From: Persicaria tinctoria
Taxonomy: Eukaryota > Streptophyta > Magnoliopsida > Caryophyllales > Polygonaceae
Assembly: GCA_037127255.1 (NCBI GenBank)
Contig: JBANSL010000009.1
Span: forward strand, 33,129,475-33,193,474
Direction of reading: 5' to 3'
DNA length: 64,000 nucleotides
The notes beneath the pieces are model-generated. The model searched no databases. It saw only the letters and a program-made list of their open reading frames with translations, and was not told the origin of the DNA. Both the position numbers and the translations under genes were made by a program. Positions 10,984-22,329 of this stretch are shown one piece after another. Position 1 is the first letter of the stretch. Every line of letters begins with the position of its first letter.

Positions 10984-12848
10984 TCGTAAGAGTTAGCATG
11001 GACAAGTTCGAACATAATATATGCAAGAGGTAATCAACTATCTAAATGTTTATAATAAAACAAGATAAATGAAATCTAAAAGGAGAATAAATTTTCTTAG
11101 AGCATCAAGGATTAGATGGTTAATCATTCGCTAGTTTATAACCATATTAAGTCCAAGAATAAGAGTTAGCAATTGCAAATCTCATGCATGTTTCATTCAA
11201 ATTTCCCTGCAGTAGAAGGAATGTTCAAAATTGATTAAACATGCAATTAACAAATCATGCAAAAATCATGGTAACTTTTCAAGTACTGATGTATGCTTCA
11301 AAAGATGTTTCCCTTTTAGGGCAATGCAGAAATCATGCTATCATACTGAATGATATATGTGATATATAAATATTTTCCCTTTTATGAATTTAGAAAAATG
11401 TATTTACCAAAGTATATAAGCTGATGTTTGAAGTTGTGGATGCAATTAACAAAGGACATACATTGTAATTTACTATAGCAGTGATAAAAACCCGCTTTTG
11501 CCACAGAGAAAATCTTCCACTATAGGCCTCACTGTTTTTGCTTATACCTGTTCCTGCCCAAAGAAATTAACCAACAAGTTGAGACCATTACCTAAAAAGC
11601 ATAAAAATGAATTGTGATCAAACAAACATGAGAGGAATCAATAGAGAACACTTGAGTAAACCCTTTGTAGACTTCAGATTGCAATCGATTTAGAGTGGCA
11701 GCCAGGAAGATACCACTTCAAATTTGTTCTCCTTATTCAACCCATACCCACATACGGGTTAAAGAAGGAGAGCAAATTAGATGATACCACTTCAGGAAAT
11801 GCAATTGAAGAGCTCCCAGATTTTTGTTGAGATCTTCAAGCATAGAAGAAACATGGCAAGGGAGAAAAGCTAATGATAACAAAGAAAAGCAAATGATAAC
11901 AAAGAAAGCTAATGTGTGTTTAATATTTTAACAATAACTCTAGACAATTTCAATCTCCTCATTCAAGAATTTGAGCTCCATGACAGGAAGGAGATAATAA
12001 AGAACTGAACAAGATGGAGCACGTGCAGTCGTCTCAGGTGGTGTTATCCACCGAGTCCTGTAACAATTGATAGCAAAAACAACAAAATGAGATAATAAAG
12101 AACTGAACAAGATGGAGCTCAAAAGAACAACAAGGTATAGGGCAACAACATTGAACTAAAGTTCGTTGAAGAAATAAAATCTATAAAGAATAAGAACAAA
12201 CAAGAAGAGGAATGCCAACGGGTAAATTTTAACAACAAATTAGAAATTAAGTTCAAAGACAACGAAGAAACACACTAAAAACCTTAATAAAATCTCTAGA
12301 TAATTTGAAACACACATCAATCAAACTATCAATCTCATAAACTAAAAATGTAAACCTATGTCTACCCAATCAACCCAAAATCTCTCTTAAACATTTCTAC
12401 GAACCCCTTGAAGGCATAAAAGTAAACAACCACCAAGTTGCAATATCTAAACCCCAATTTTATCGAACCTCTAATCATAACCACAAGGAGCAAAGTCCCC
12501 AAATTTTAAGCAAGTAATTCGCACTTTGAAGAGAGTAGGAAATTGGAGTTTATATGGTTATGGACGAAGCTCACCTGAGACGTTGGAATCAAGCCACAAC
12601 CATACTGTCCAACTTTGAAATTAAGAGAGAGACTGTGGCCTGAAGCAATGAAGAACATGGAATTTCAATAAAAACGAAATTCAAATAATGAAACAACTAC
12701 AACAAATTAAAAATGAAGAACAAGAAATTAGGGTTAAAGTCTAACATCAATGGGGGTAAACAATAACTACAATTTCGAGTAAACAAAAGCCGATCAGTGG
12801 AAGAAAACAAAATGCGCGAAATTGAACTGACCTCCGGTGTCGGATAAG

Positions 12849-12941
12849 GGCTACGATTTCAAAGGCGGCATGTAGCGGCGGCTACGATTTCAAAGGCGGT
12901 ATGTAGCGGCGGCTACGATTTCAAAGGCGGCAAATCGGCAA
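12849..12941. repeat. Tandem repeat, period 31 bp, GC-rich
   Basis: GGCTACGATTTCAAAGGCGG starts at 12849, 12880 and 12911. The last copy diverges after 20 bases. Confidence 0.85.
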
Positions 12942-13069
12942 TGAAGATGGACAGAGGAGAAGCAAAGAGACGACGAAGAAAGTGAACGAAAAGGGAGCGG
13001 TGAGCGAAGAGGACCAGAGTTAGGGTGGAGCGAAGAGGAGGGTCGCCGGCGAGGCTGAGCGAAGAGGAG

Positions 13070-15160
13070 TGTTATTGCAGGAGGATGGTCAAGTATAAAA
13101 TAAATATAAAATAATGACCAGACTGACTTCCCTGTCTCAGCAAATAAATACAAGACTTCCTCCCGTTGTAGTAGAAGGTTGTCAGGATCGAATCCACGAG
13201 GAAGCACGTCAGCAGTTCTTAGGTAGCAACAGATCTCACAGACAAGCAGCAGAAAGACAGAAACAGAAAACAGAAACAAAAGCATAGACAGAAAATAGCG
13301 AAAGAAAGTAAAGAACAAAGCAAAGCAGCAGGCGTACTCGATCTCAACAACTACCTACTCGAGATCGACAAAGGACAGTAGAAACAGAAACTCAAAAATC
13401 GACAATAGAACAGAAACTCTACTCGACCTAGATAAACCGTACTCGAGATCGACAAAGGTCCTACTCGAGATCGACGAGCTCTCCTCTGTATCGACTAGAA
13501 AACTCAGAAAACATAATTGCAAATTTCGAACCCAAAACTCAGATTTTTGACAGAAATAAACTCAATATATAAAAAAGACTTCCAAGGCCAGGGTATCAAC
13601 ACCACAACGATAACCATGCAAAGTAACACATAAAGGCATAAAAGATCATGCTTTCCATCAAAATAACTTTCGTTATTAACAAATAGGCATATAGAGGCTT
13701 TCGCATAAACCCTAATTGTTACTAACCCTTTTCATATAATTAACCCAAGTTGCATTAAGATCACTTTCGGTTCAATAACACAAACAAGGATCACCTTCAA
13801 CTCTCGCAAAAGAATCATGCTCATAGGGATAGAAGACTAATCGCATAAAAAGATCTGACCTTTACCGCATCACCTCACATGACCACCGTTGGGCTCACCC
13901 CAGCCCCAGAAGTGGGTGGACTACTCGCTCTTCATCATCAAGAAAGACATCAAATAACAAAAGAAACTAACTTGCATTAAATTAAATAAAGAAAGCTTAC
14001 AACCCACAAGACAAATCCGCTTTCGCCTTTCCACCTTGCTTGCTACAAACTCTCTCTCTCTACTCCTACTTACTTGAATGAAATTGTGTTTCTGAATTGG
14101 AATAAGATGCCTAATGCTCAGCCCCTAGGGCTTTATTTATAGTCTTCTATTCCTTGCTACTCAAGGATAGAATCTCCTATCTATATCTAAAATTATATCT
14201 AAAAGCTTTAATGATAAATAAAATGCTTAAGGGAAATAAATCTTAAAGGAAAAGATAAATCTAAACTAGGTAATATGTCTTCATGTTGATAGATCTTCCG
14301 TCCATGGATAGACTTGATAGATTTAGGATAGATCCCGGCCTACTCGACCTCCTTAGTGTCCAAGGATTCCCAACTCTACTCGGACTGCTCACGGCGACGC
14401 GTTTCCAGAAGCTGGCCTACTCGATCTCGACAAGGGCTCGTCGATCTCGACTAGGATTCATCGTCGACTGGACTTCTCGGGTCACTCTGCTCGACAGGCT
14501 CGGATCTGGGCTCCTGGGCGTCGTCGATCTCGACTAGGACCTTTGACATCGACTAGGGTTGTGTTCGAGGATGGCTCTCTGGTGATGTCGAGGACTCCTC
14601 CTCGGCATGGACTCGGACTGGCGCAGGGTGGCTCATCGATCACGACAAGGTCTCATCGAGATCGAGTAGAGATGTGCTCGGCGTCTTCGTCCTGGGCTTC
14701 TCGATCAGCTCCTCTTCTCGTCGACTCCGGGTGTGGCGCTGAGGTGTCGTCGATCTCGACTAGGTCTTGTCGAGATCGAGTTGTCTTCCGGAGTCAGGTC
14801 GCCTCGGACTTGGTTTCCTCGATCAGGCTTTTTCGACCAAGTCTGCTCGGACTTTCTACTCGAGATCGAGTAAGGTGTACTCGACATAGAGTAGCTCTGG
14901 CTTCAGCTCGGTTTGTCATGGTTCTGTACTTTCGAATTCTGGACTTCTGTAGTTTTTTTCCGTGCTTTTCTGACCTTCCTTAGAGTTGCTGTAAAATGTC
15001 TCGAATTCTGCGAATTAAACAGAAACTGGTGTAGATTCCATAATTTGGCAAGTAAACATAAACCACATAGATTATGTACTATCTTAGCCCAAATGCATGA
15101 AATGTATGCAGAAATCGATATAAACTTAAGTGTAAAACATGGCAGATTCAGCTCACAACA
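13070..15160 (-). repeat. 3' LTR of element A'
   Basis: 2091 bp, with the TATA box TATAAATA at 14134-14141 on the minus strand. Dense TCGA modules lie at about 14330-14900. It matches the truncated 5' LTR with few differences. Confidence 0.88.
14134..14141 (-). promoter_or_regulatory. TATA box of element A' LTR
   Basis: TATAAATA in element sense, followed by AAAGCCCTAGGGGC. It is at the same position as in the other family-1 LTRs. Confidence 0.6.
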
Positions 15161-16901
15161 AACACCCCATACTTAAGCTTGCTTGTCCTCAAGCAATACT
15201 TTTAATTGTTATTCAGGGGAAGAATTCAAACTCTCAACATCTCAGATTCATTCTTATATGTCTCTGCAATCAATTACCATCCTCGAAAAGGTACTAGTGT
15301 CACAAATCCATGCATGTGCAATTATATAAAAGCAACATCTACTCACAAAAGGAGCGTTATGCAAAACATTCATTCATGACAAAGCATTGATAATCAAGAG
15401 GATTTTAATTTAAGCTCAATAAGGAGTAGAATTGGTAAAAGGCTAAAAGGTGGGCAATTTCTGGCAATGTGGTGCTAATGATCCGGGGAAATGGAGTATT
15501 TCCAAACTTGAATTTCCACATTCCTTCTCTTTGAGATTCATCACCTTTCCTAATGCTTTTATCCATAATAATGCTTTTACCTCTCTGACCTTAGCACTGC
15601 CTTCTCGCGAGTCGCAAACATGGGTATCATGAATGGCCCTGGATACTTTGTGCTTTTGACTCCTCACAATGTGTCCCATCTCTCCAAACTATTATCTCAG
15701 AGAGCAGGGTCAATCTACCTTTATCTCCTGAGGTGATTAGATTTTCTTTCACTCATTAAATTTTCCATATATTTCAAACAATTTCCTTCCAAACTCCAAA
15801 TAATGATAATAATCACAACACAAACACCATATGATAATCTCCATAATGTAACATCATTCTTAACATAATCCCCGGATAAGGTAAAGAATGACAAATATTT
15901 AGATCATGTGGAGCAATATATGAAATAAGGCATATTATGGCTTTTTTGTGATGCATAAGCATAGGTAAGGCTAGGATTATAAAAATATGAGTATTATATG
16001 GAAATATAAAGTCCTCCATCCTCTTATCATGCAACATGTCAAAAGCAATATCAAATTTACCTCCTTTCATGGTTTTCAAGAAAATATGCACTTCATTGTG
16101 ACTTCCCTTTACTAGGCAATTTCATGCTATATCTCTAATGAATCCAATTTTGCATCGTCGAGTTCAATTAAAGCTTCCATGACATTAATCAAAATTTTCA
16201 ATGGGGGTCATTTTTTCAAACTTTTTGGAAAACATGCATATGAGCACCTAAATCAATAATGCATTCCAAAATAGCCATGTAGCAATTCAAAGAACTAAAC
16301 TCTAAATATGCACAAAAATGTCAAATGAAACCAAATATGCATAAAGTAAGCCCTTCCCCCACCCCATACTTAAACATTACAGTGTCCTCACTGTATAAAA
16401 ACAAGGGTAAAGAAAGAAACTCACTAGACAGATGTGCAGGGCCTCTAAATTTCGAATGGAAGCACCTCCTGGGCCGAGTATGAATATTTCTTGGTTCTAT
16501 CCATGGACCTGAAAAGTATGGAAGACATATACCCACAATAGAAAAACTAAAAATGGTCAAAACCAAAAACAAGCAAAAAAAACAAAGTCCCAAAATGTCT
16601 CAAAAAGTCTTTGTACAAGCTCTAGATTTTATAGTCGCTGTATGTGTGACTCGTTCAGATTATGGGCTGGGCCAACAAAAGAAATCCATTTTCCAGTATC
16701 AATGATCATTACCCGCGAATAGGATAAAATGGAAAAACTACGGTCACTATCGAAAAAAAGATCTATCATATCCATCTATTGCGTATTAAATTTATGGTTT
16801 CTCTTGGTGTAACCCCAACTAGCTCAATTTAAGATGAGAAGCAAGTTCCCATTGGTAGCAAGTGCTATACATTAAGCGGGAAGGTATTCTTAAAAAAAAG
16901 A
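15161..16901 (-). other. 3' non-coding region of element A'
   Basis: No gene. The segment next to the LTR reads, in element sense, GAGGACAAGCAAGC then TTAAGTATGGGGTG. This is the conserved Athila-type text that ends in the polypurine tract. A second similar block (GTTTAAGTATGGGGTGG) lies near 16360-16375. A motif CATGGGTATCATGAATGGCC lies near 15620, and related copies are in element B. Confidence 0.65.
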
Positions 16902-17264
16902 TTATGCTCCCATTTTTTCAAAACGGACTAACAGGGAAGGTGGCATCTGCAGAACCCATGTAGCCTGGGCTTCAAATAGGACTCCATTCTTGTCCATCAG
17001 CTGTAATCCCCCAGAATGGATCTTGTTCACCACGAACGGTCCCATCCGCTTCTTGTTGAATTTGTTAGGGAACCAATGATCCTTTGATTTAGAGACATAG
17101 AGCTTGTCTCCAACTTCATATTCCTTGGGCTCATCATTGGATATCCTACATAAGCGCACATACCAAGGCAAACCTCTCCCATGTATAGATAGATCTTTAA
17201 TGGAAATATGAGAAGAAAGATCCATACCTTGGCTTACCTTCGCATAGACGGAATCGGGGACCAT
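16902..17264 (-). pseudogene. Integrase C-terminal-like tail of element A'
   Basis: 120 codons reading VGDKLYVSKSKDHWFPNKF, then RMGPFVVNKIHSGGLQL. It resembles the end of Athila integrase, where a VLLYNSR-type strand is followed by a GPF (chromo-like) motif. The conserved integrase core and the reverse transcriptase are not found upstream; protease is instead only about 200 bases away. A +1 frame change separates it from the protease frame. The identical arrangement in element A shows that the deletion is ancestral. Confidence 0.65.
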
Positions 17265-17289
17265 AGTGTTTGGTCGATCTCGACTGGAG

Positions 17290-18492
17290 CTAGTCGATCT
17301 CGACGAGGATGCTGGTTCCGGACGAAGGGGAAGGCTTGTCGACCTCGAGTGGCCTACTCGATCTCGAGTAGGTTTCTGCTCCTGGTGGCTTCATCGTCGA
17401 GGAAGAAGAATCTGGTGGAGCCGGGTGGTGGTCGATCTCGACAAGCCTCGTCGAGATCGAGGAGCCTGGTTCGTCTGGTGGAGTCAGCGTCGAGGAAGCA
17501 GGGGCTGGTGGAGCCGGGTGTTGGTCGATCTTGAAAAGCCTCATCAAGATCGAGGAGCCTGGTTCGTCTGGTGGAGTCAGCGTCGAGGAAGCAGGGGCTG
17601 GTGGAGCCAGGTGGTGGTCGATCTCGACAAGCCTCGTCGAGATCGAGGAGTCTGGCACTTCAATGTTGTTGCTCGTTGATGCCGGTGCTGGTGGAGGTTT
17701 CTGTTTTTGGTCGAGGTCGACTAGGGTCCTCGATGTCGAGGAGCCTTGGTCGATCTTGACCCCATACTTGGTTCCTGTCAAGGCATCCGAAAAATAATTA
17801 ATCCATAACGACGTACCTTGGTTTGTGTCGATTGGATTTTCTGCATCCTCCTTTAGGATTGCCATGATCTCCTCCACCTGGGCCTTCATGTCTCTCTTTT
17901 CCAGCTCCTCAGGGGTCCTATTTCTGACCTTGGGTTCCCCGCAGGTGATGTAGCCAGCTGAGATAGATTTGACCTCTTCCATTGGACCTGTATGCCTTTC
18001 ATTTTTATTAAAGGAATACTCAATTACCTCATCGCTGATGTTGAAGGTGAGCACTCCTTTCCTTACGCTTATGTTGGCATCCACCGTCGCCAAGAAGGAT
18101 CTCCCTAGAATAATTGGACAAGCAGGATCTTCTTGCATATCAAAAACTAAGAAATCAGCAGGGACAAAGAATTTACCTACTTGTACTGGCACATTGTCCA
18201 CCATGCCTGTTGGGATGACCACAGTGTTATTGGCCATATATAGTCTAGCATCCACAGGCTCCAGGGCACCTATCTTAATCTTGGACCAAATTGTTAAAGG
18301 CATTATACTCACACTAGCTCCAAGATCACATAAAGCATTAATTTTGTATGGACCAAATCCAATAGTTATAGCAAACTTACCTGGATCCGGCCTCTTCTCC
18401 AATATGTCCAGATGACTGCATTCCTCTATAATTTCGGCCATTGATCGCTTTTTGCTCATAATCTCCTTCAGGAACTTGACATAAGATGGCAT
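17290..18492 (-). pseudogene. Protease and repeat linker of element A'
   Basis: 400 open codons. The first half is a retroviral-type aspartic protease with the active site ALCDLGASVSIMP (DLGA at 18316-18327) and the later ILGRSFLATVD. In element A the latter text is ILGRPFLAT. The second half is a Pro/Ser-rich linker with repeated LVDLD/LVEID peptides encoded by TCGA modules, including a 93-bp tandem repeat. The frame continues upstream into gag through nonsense codons (for example TAG near 18535) and ends at TAG 17290-17292, just before the integrase-like tail in another frame. Confidence 0.8.
17431..17645 (-). repeat. 93-bp coding tandem repeat in the A' linker
   Basis: GTCGATCTCGACAAGCCTCG-type units start at 17431, 17524 and 17617. 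Each encodes 31 residues: a Pro/Ser stretch followed by RLVEIDHH or a variant (RLFKIDQH in the middle unit). Confidence 0.9.
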
Positions 18493-19663
18493 TTTATTGA
18501 GAGCTTCTGTGAAGGGGATGGTGACGTTGAGTTTCTAAAGCATCTTGATGAAGTGTTGAAATTTCTTTTCTACCGGGTCCTTTGGAGATTTTGTGGGGAA
18601 AGACAGCTTCTTTTTCTGATTTGGAGCCAGAATAGATGTCGGAGGTGCTGCAGGCTGCTCTATGTCGACTAGGGGCTCCTTGACATCGACTAGGTCCTTG
18701 TCGATCTCGACCAGGTTGGGTGCAGTCGAGTTGCTGTTCAGTGCAGACGATGGTTTCTGAAGTTTCTCCTCGAGGTCGAGTAGGCCATCCTCGAGATCGA
18801 CTAGGCTCTGGTCGACTAGCTATTCTTCGTTGTTCTGCTGCTTTCTGACCTCTGGCTCTTGTAGTTGATGGCCGCTTCTGAGTTTTACAGCAGCGATGTG
18901 TCCAGTCTTTCCCTTAGGATTTGGTTCTGAAGATCCAGGGAGCGCACCTGACTGTCTGGGGATTCCTGCCGCTAGCTGACCAATCTGTGTATCAACTGAT
19001 TTTCGCCATATATCAATTTCCCCAAGCCTAGAGTTGACACCTTGCATCTGAGTATAGACGGAGTTGAAGGATTTCCTAGTTTCTGAGTGGTTCCTCCGTA
19101 TTTCCTCCAGGACTGTCTGTATATCATCCTTTTTCTGGTCCCTCTTCGGATGTCCTGAAGCTCTGTAGGGTGGGGGGTTCCTAGGGACACCTTGGTTCCA
19201 TTGTGGTTGCTGAAACCCTTGGTCCCCCATGTAGCGATTGGGACGCCCTGCGTAAGCTATCTCCCCGTGCTGCTCTGCCATCCCGACTTGCTCTGTGTGT
19301 GGGCACTCAGGAGTGGTGTGCCGTTGCGATCCGCATTCAATACAAGGCTGGTTGACAGAAAGATACTTTACTTGCTTAAGGAGCTTTTTGTTCTGATCTC
19401 TGTAGTATTGCTCCCTAACATCTGGATCGATCTCCTTAGGGGGCTCATAGAGGGGCATGGATTATGCTGGCCTGGCGTATGGGTTCTCTTCATAAGTTGC
19501 AGTAGACCCATACTTGTTGTCGTAGTTGGTGAGCTTCTCCAGCACACCCCATGCGTCACTTGGCGGCATTGTCAGATACTCATAACGAGTATAATGGTTG
19601 ATTCTGTCCTTAGTGACTTGATCAAGAGAGTTGAAGAAGATCTCCTGAATGATGTAGGGTGGC
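18493..19663 (-). pseudogene. gag C-terminal part of element A'
   Basis: In frame with the protease but interrupted by stops at about 18535, at 18820-18822 and just before 19458 (TAA where element A has CCA). It holds the zinc knuckle CIECGSQRHTTPEC near 19290-19340 and the RLGEIDIWRKSVDTQIGQLA stretch. The gag N-terminus is lost in the deletion at 19663/19664, where it is fused to LTR sequence with only about one base of microhomology. Confidence 0.8.
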
Positions 19664-21068
19664 CCTTTTCACATAATTAACCCAAGTTGCATTAAGATCA
19701 CTTTCGCTTCAATAACAAACAAGGATCACCTTCAACTCTCGCAAAAGAATCATGCTCATAGGGATAGAAGACTAATCGCATAAAAAGATCTGACATTTAC
19801 CGCATCACCTCACATGACCACCGTTGGGCTCACCCCAGCCCCAGAAGTGGGTGGACTACTCGCTCTTCATCATCAAGAAAGACATCAAATAACAAAAGAA
19901 ACTAACTTGCATTAAATTAAATAAAGAAAGCTTACAACCCACAAGACAAATCCGCTTTCGCCTTTCCACCTTGCTTGCTACAAACTCTCTCTCTCTACTC
20001 CTACTTACTTGAATGAAATTGTGTTTCTGAATTGGAATAAGATGCCTAATGCTCAGCCCCTAGGGCTTTATTTATAGTCTTCTATTCCTTGCTACTCAAG
20101 GATAGAAAATCCTATCTATATCTAAAATTATATCTAAAAGCTTTAATGATAAATAAAATGCTTATGGGAAATAAATCTTAAAGGAAAAGATAAATCTAAA
20201 CTAGGTAATATGTCTTCATGTTGATAGATCTAAACTAGGTAATATGCCTACTCGACCTCCTTAGTGTCCAAGGATTCCCAACTCTACTCGGACTGCTCAC
20301 GTCGACGCGTTTCCAGAAGCTGGCCTACTCGATCTCGACAAGGGCTCGTCGATCTCGACTAGGATTCATCGTCGACTGGACTTCTCGGGTTACTCTGCTC
20401 GACTGGCTCGGATCTGGGCTCCTGGGCGTCGTCGATCTCGACTAGGACCTTTGACATCGACTAGGGTTGTGGTCGAGGATGGCTCTCTGGTGATGTCGAG
20501 GACTCCTCCTCGGCATGGACTCGGACTGGCGCAGGGTGGCTCGTCGATCTCGACAAGGTCTCATCGAGATCGAGTAGAGATGTGCTCGGCGTCTTCGTCC
20601 TCGGCTTCTCGATTAGCTCCTCTTCTCGTCGACTCCGGGTGTGGCGTTGAGGTGTCGTCGATCTCGACTAGGTCTTGTCGAGATCAAGTTGTCTTCCAGA
20701 GTCAGGTCGCCTCGGACTTGGTTTCCTCGATCAGGCTTTTTCGACCATGTCTGCTCGGTCTTTCTACTCGAGATCGAGTAAGGCGTACTCGACATAGAGT
20801 AGCTCTGGCTTCAGCTCGGTTTGTCATGGTTCTGTACTTTCGGATTCTGGACTTCTGTAGTTGTTTTCCGAGCTTTTCTGACCTTCCTTAGAGTTGCTGT
20901 AAAATGTCTCGAATTCTGCGAATTAAACAGAAACTGGTGTAGATTCCATAATTTGGCAAATAAACATAAACCACATAGATTATGTACTATCTTAGCCCAA
21001 ATGCATGAAATGTATGCAGAAATGGATATAAACTTAAGTGTAAAACATGGCAGATTCAGCTCACAACA
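19664..21068 (-). repeat. Truncated 5' LTR of element A'
   Basis: 1405 bp, matching 13729-15160 of the 3' LTR. Compared with that copy it also lacks about 55 bases near 20226. About 660 bases of U5/R are missing. Confidence 0.85.
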
Positions 21069-21073
21069 AGGAG

Positions 21074-21360
21074 GGTCACCGACGCTTCAATTAGGGCCGG
21101 CGAAGAGGAGGTTGAGCGAAGAGGAGCGAAGGCGAGGCTGAGCGAAGTCGATTAGGGCCGGCGAAGAGGAGCGGCCAACAAGATCCCGACAAAGACCTCC
21201 ACAGTGAAGACTCCCGCCGACGAGGAGTGGAGCGCCACCACAGCCGCTGAGGGCCGCCGACTGGAGTGGAGGCCGCCATAGGCGCTGAGGAGCAAATTCG
21301 AGGAACTGTTTCGAGGGTTTGGTTTGGGAGTGAACAGCAAGCGCTCCTTTCCAAAATTAT
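21074..21360. other. CACTA interior, right of the A' insertion
   Basis: GC-rich, with repeated GCGAAGAGGAG and GGCGAGGCTGAGCGAAG text that continues the text left of A' at 12990-13069. It may be a captured 5' untranslated/exon region read on the minus strand. I do not recognise a protein. Confidence 0.5.
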
Positions 21361-21660
21361 TAATCTTTTTTTATGCCGGAAATAAAACGTTTATTTATGC
21401 CGGATATTTATATTTGGTATAAACAATGTCTAGATAATTTTATTCGCTTTTTATGCCGGATTTCCATATTATATATGCCGGATAAAAAATTTGACACACC
21501 CGGCATAAATAACTAGGGTCTTTTAATATTTCGTTGTAATTTATGCCGGACATAAATTGTAATATCCGGCATATATTTATTTTGCAGTATTTAGGAGAAT
21601 AAAATTAAATCATTTTAAGGTTTTTATTTCGCAAATTGAACATCCGACATAAATAGTTAT
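21361..21660. repeat. Right subterminal repeat array of the CACTA element
   Basis: About eight copies of TTTATGCCGGA or its complement, for example near 21371, 21396, 21452, 21474, 21500, 21541 and 21562. They mirror the left array. Confidence 0.8.
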
Positions 21661-21691
21661 GTAATAAAATCTCAGTTTTGTACTAGTGGAA

Positions 21692-22092
21692 ATGTCGGCT
21701 GGCGCCGATATCGATGTTGCCGACACTGTAGACGTTGACATTGTTGAAGATGTTGACGCTGCAGACGCTGACATTGGAGATGTCGGCTGACACCGACATC
21801 GATGATGCGGACGCTTGACGCCGACGTCGAAGATGCTTTTTTTCGTGTCAATGCTTTTTTTTGTGTTAGCACTGACGCTGACATTGCTGACGCCGACATC
21901 CGAGATGCTGACATTGCAGACACTTACATCCGAGATGCTAACACTAACGTTGATGTTGTCGATGCCGACATCGGTGATGTTGACTCTAGCATAGGAGATT
22001 CTGACACTGACGTTGATGTTGTTGACGTCAACATCGGAGATGCTGACATTGCTGACGCTGACATCGGAGATGCTGACACTGACATTTATTAG
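21692..22092. repeat. GAC-rich minisatellite array, right part
   Basis: Continuation of 8925-9201. Units include GACATCGGAGATGCTGACA and GACGTTGATGTTGT. One frame reads as near-perfect DAD-I repeats, a consequence of the trinucleotide-multiple period. Confidence 0.7.
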
Positions 22093-22124
22093 AAAATTTT
22101 GTAAATTACTAGAATTATTATAAA

Positions 22125-22205
22125 CTTTAGCCTATGCGGGATTCGAACCCATCTATTTGCGCATAAGCACATCGCTCTACCATTGAGATAAAAGGCTTTT
22201 AATTA
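22125..22205 (-). repeat. tRNA-derived retroposon or tRNA pseudogene
   Basis: On the minus strand AGCCTTTTATCTCAATGGTA leads to GAGC (A-box-like), and GGGTTCGAATCCC (B box) leads to GCATAGGCT. The ends pair as AGCCT/AGGCT. The anticodon arm does not fold into a standard 5-bp stem with a 7-nt loop, so it is not a working tRNA. The copy at 60616-60680 shares the unusual text GCTTATGC in the middle, which argues for a SINE-like family. Confidence 0.5.
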
Positions 22206-22329
22206 TATTATAACATAACATTCAGATAAACAATATAACCCTACGACAAGACTTTTATATTTTAATTTGAACAATTTTTATATTTTGTTGTCTCATCAAT
22301 ATTTTCTTTCATCTTACATCAGTATTTCT

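Larger units (their letters stand above)
9641..13069. other. CACTA interior, left of the A' insertion
   Basis: AT-rich, with no ORF that I would call a gene. It has several short direct repeats: a 24-bp unit at about 9699-9747, a 27-bp unit near 10330-10405, and a 45-bp duplication near 10593-10675. A C20/A11 homopolymer lies at about 10830-10860. The last 230 bases (12840-13069) are GC-rich and resemble a 5' untranslated region read on the minus strand. Confidence 0.6.
13070..21068 (-). mobile_element. Element A': Athila-like family-1 retrotransposon inside the CACTA element
   Basis: Bounded by TGTTA...CAACA termini and a perfect 5-bp TSD, AGGAG, at 13065-13069 and 21069-21073. Order on the minus strand: truncated 5' LTR (21068 to 19664), gag from its middle, protease, TCGA-module linker, integrase C-terminal-like tail, 3' non-coding region, complete 3' LTR (15160 to 13070). 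A deletion joins gag (C at 19663) directly to the interior of the 5' LTR and removes the primer binding site and the gag N-terminus. The copy is therefore dead. Confidence 0.9.
9202..21688. mobile_element. CACTA-type DNA transposon, non-autonomous, carrying a nested LTR element
   Basis: The termini are CACTACTACAAAAACTAAA on the left and, read inward on the other strand, CACTAGTACAAAACTGAGA on the right. These are typical plant CACTA inverted repeats. Both ends carry many copies of a subterminal motif (TTTATGCCGGATAT and its complement), another hallmark. The flanking triplets are GAG and GAA, a possible imperfect 3-bp TSD. Without the A' insertion the element is about 4.5 kb. No transposase frame is visible, so mobility would depend on an enzyme encoded elsewhere. 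Confidence 0.85.

Noticed and set aside
17431..17645. Regularly spaced repeats that could suggest a CRISPR array
   Set aside because: Direct coding minisatellite in a plant retrotransposon with near-identical spacers. No cas genes, wrong kingdom.
22125..22205. Functional tRNA gene
   Set aside because: A- and B-box-like texts are present, but the anticodon arm does not fold properly and a sister copy shares the same irregular middle.
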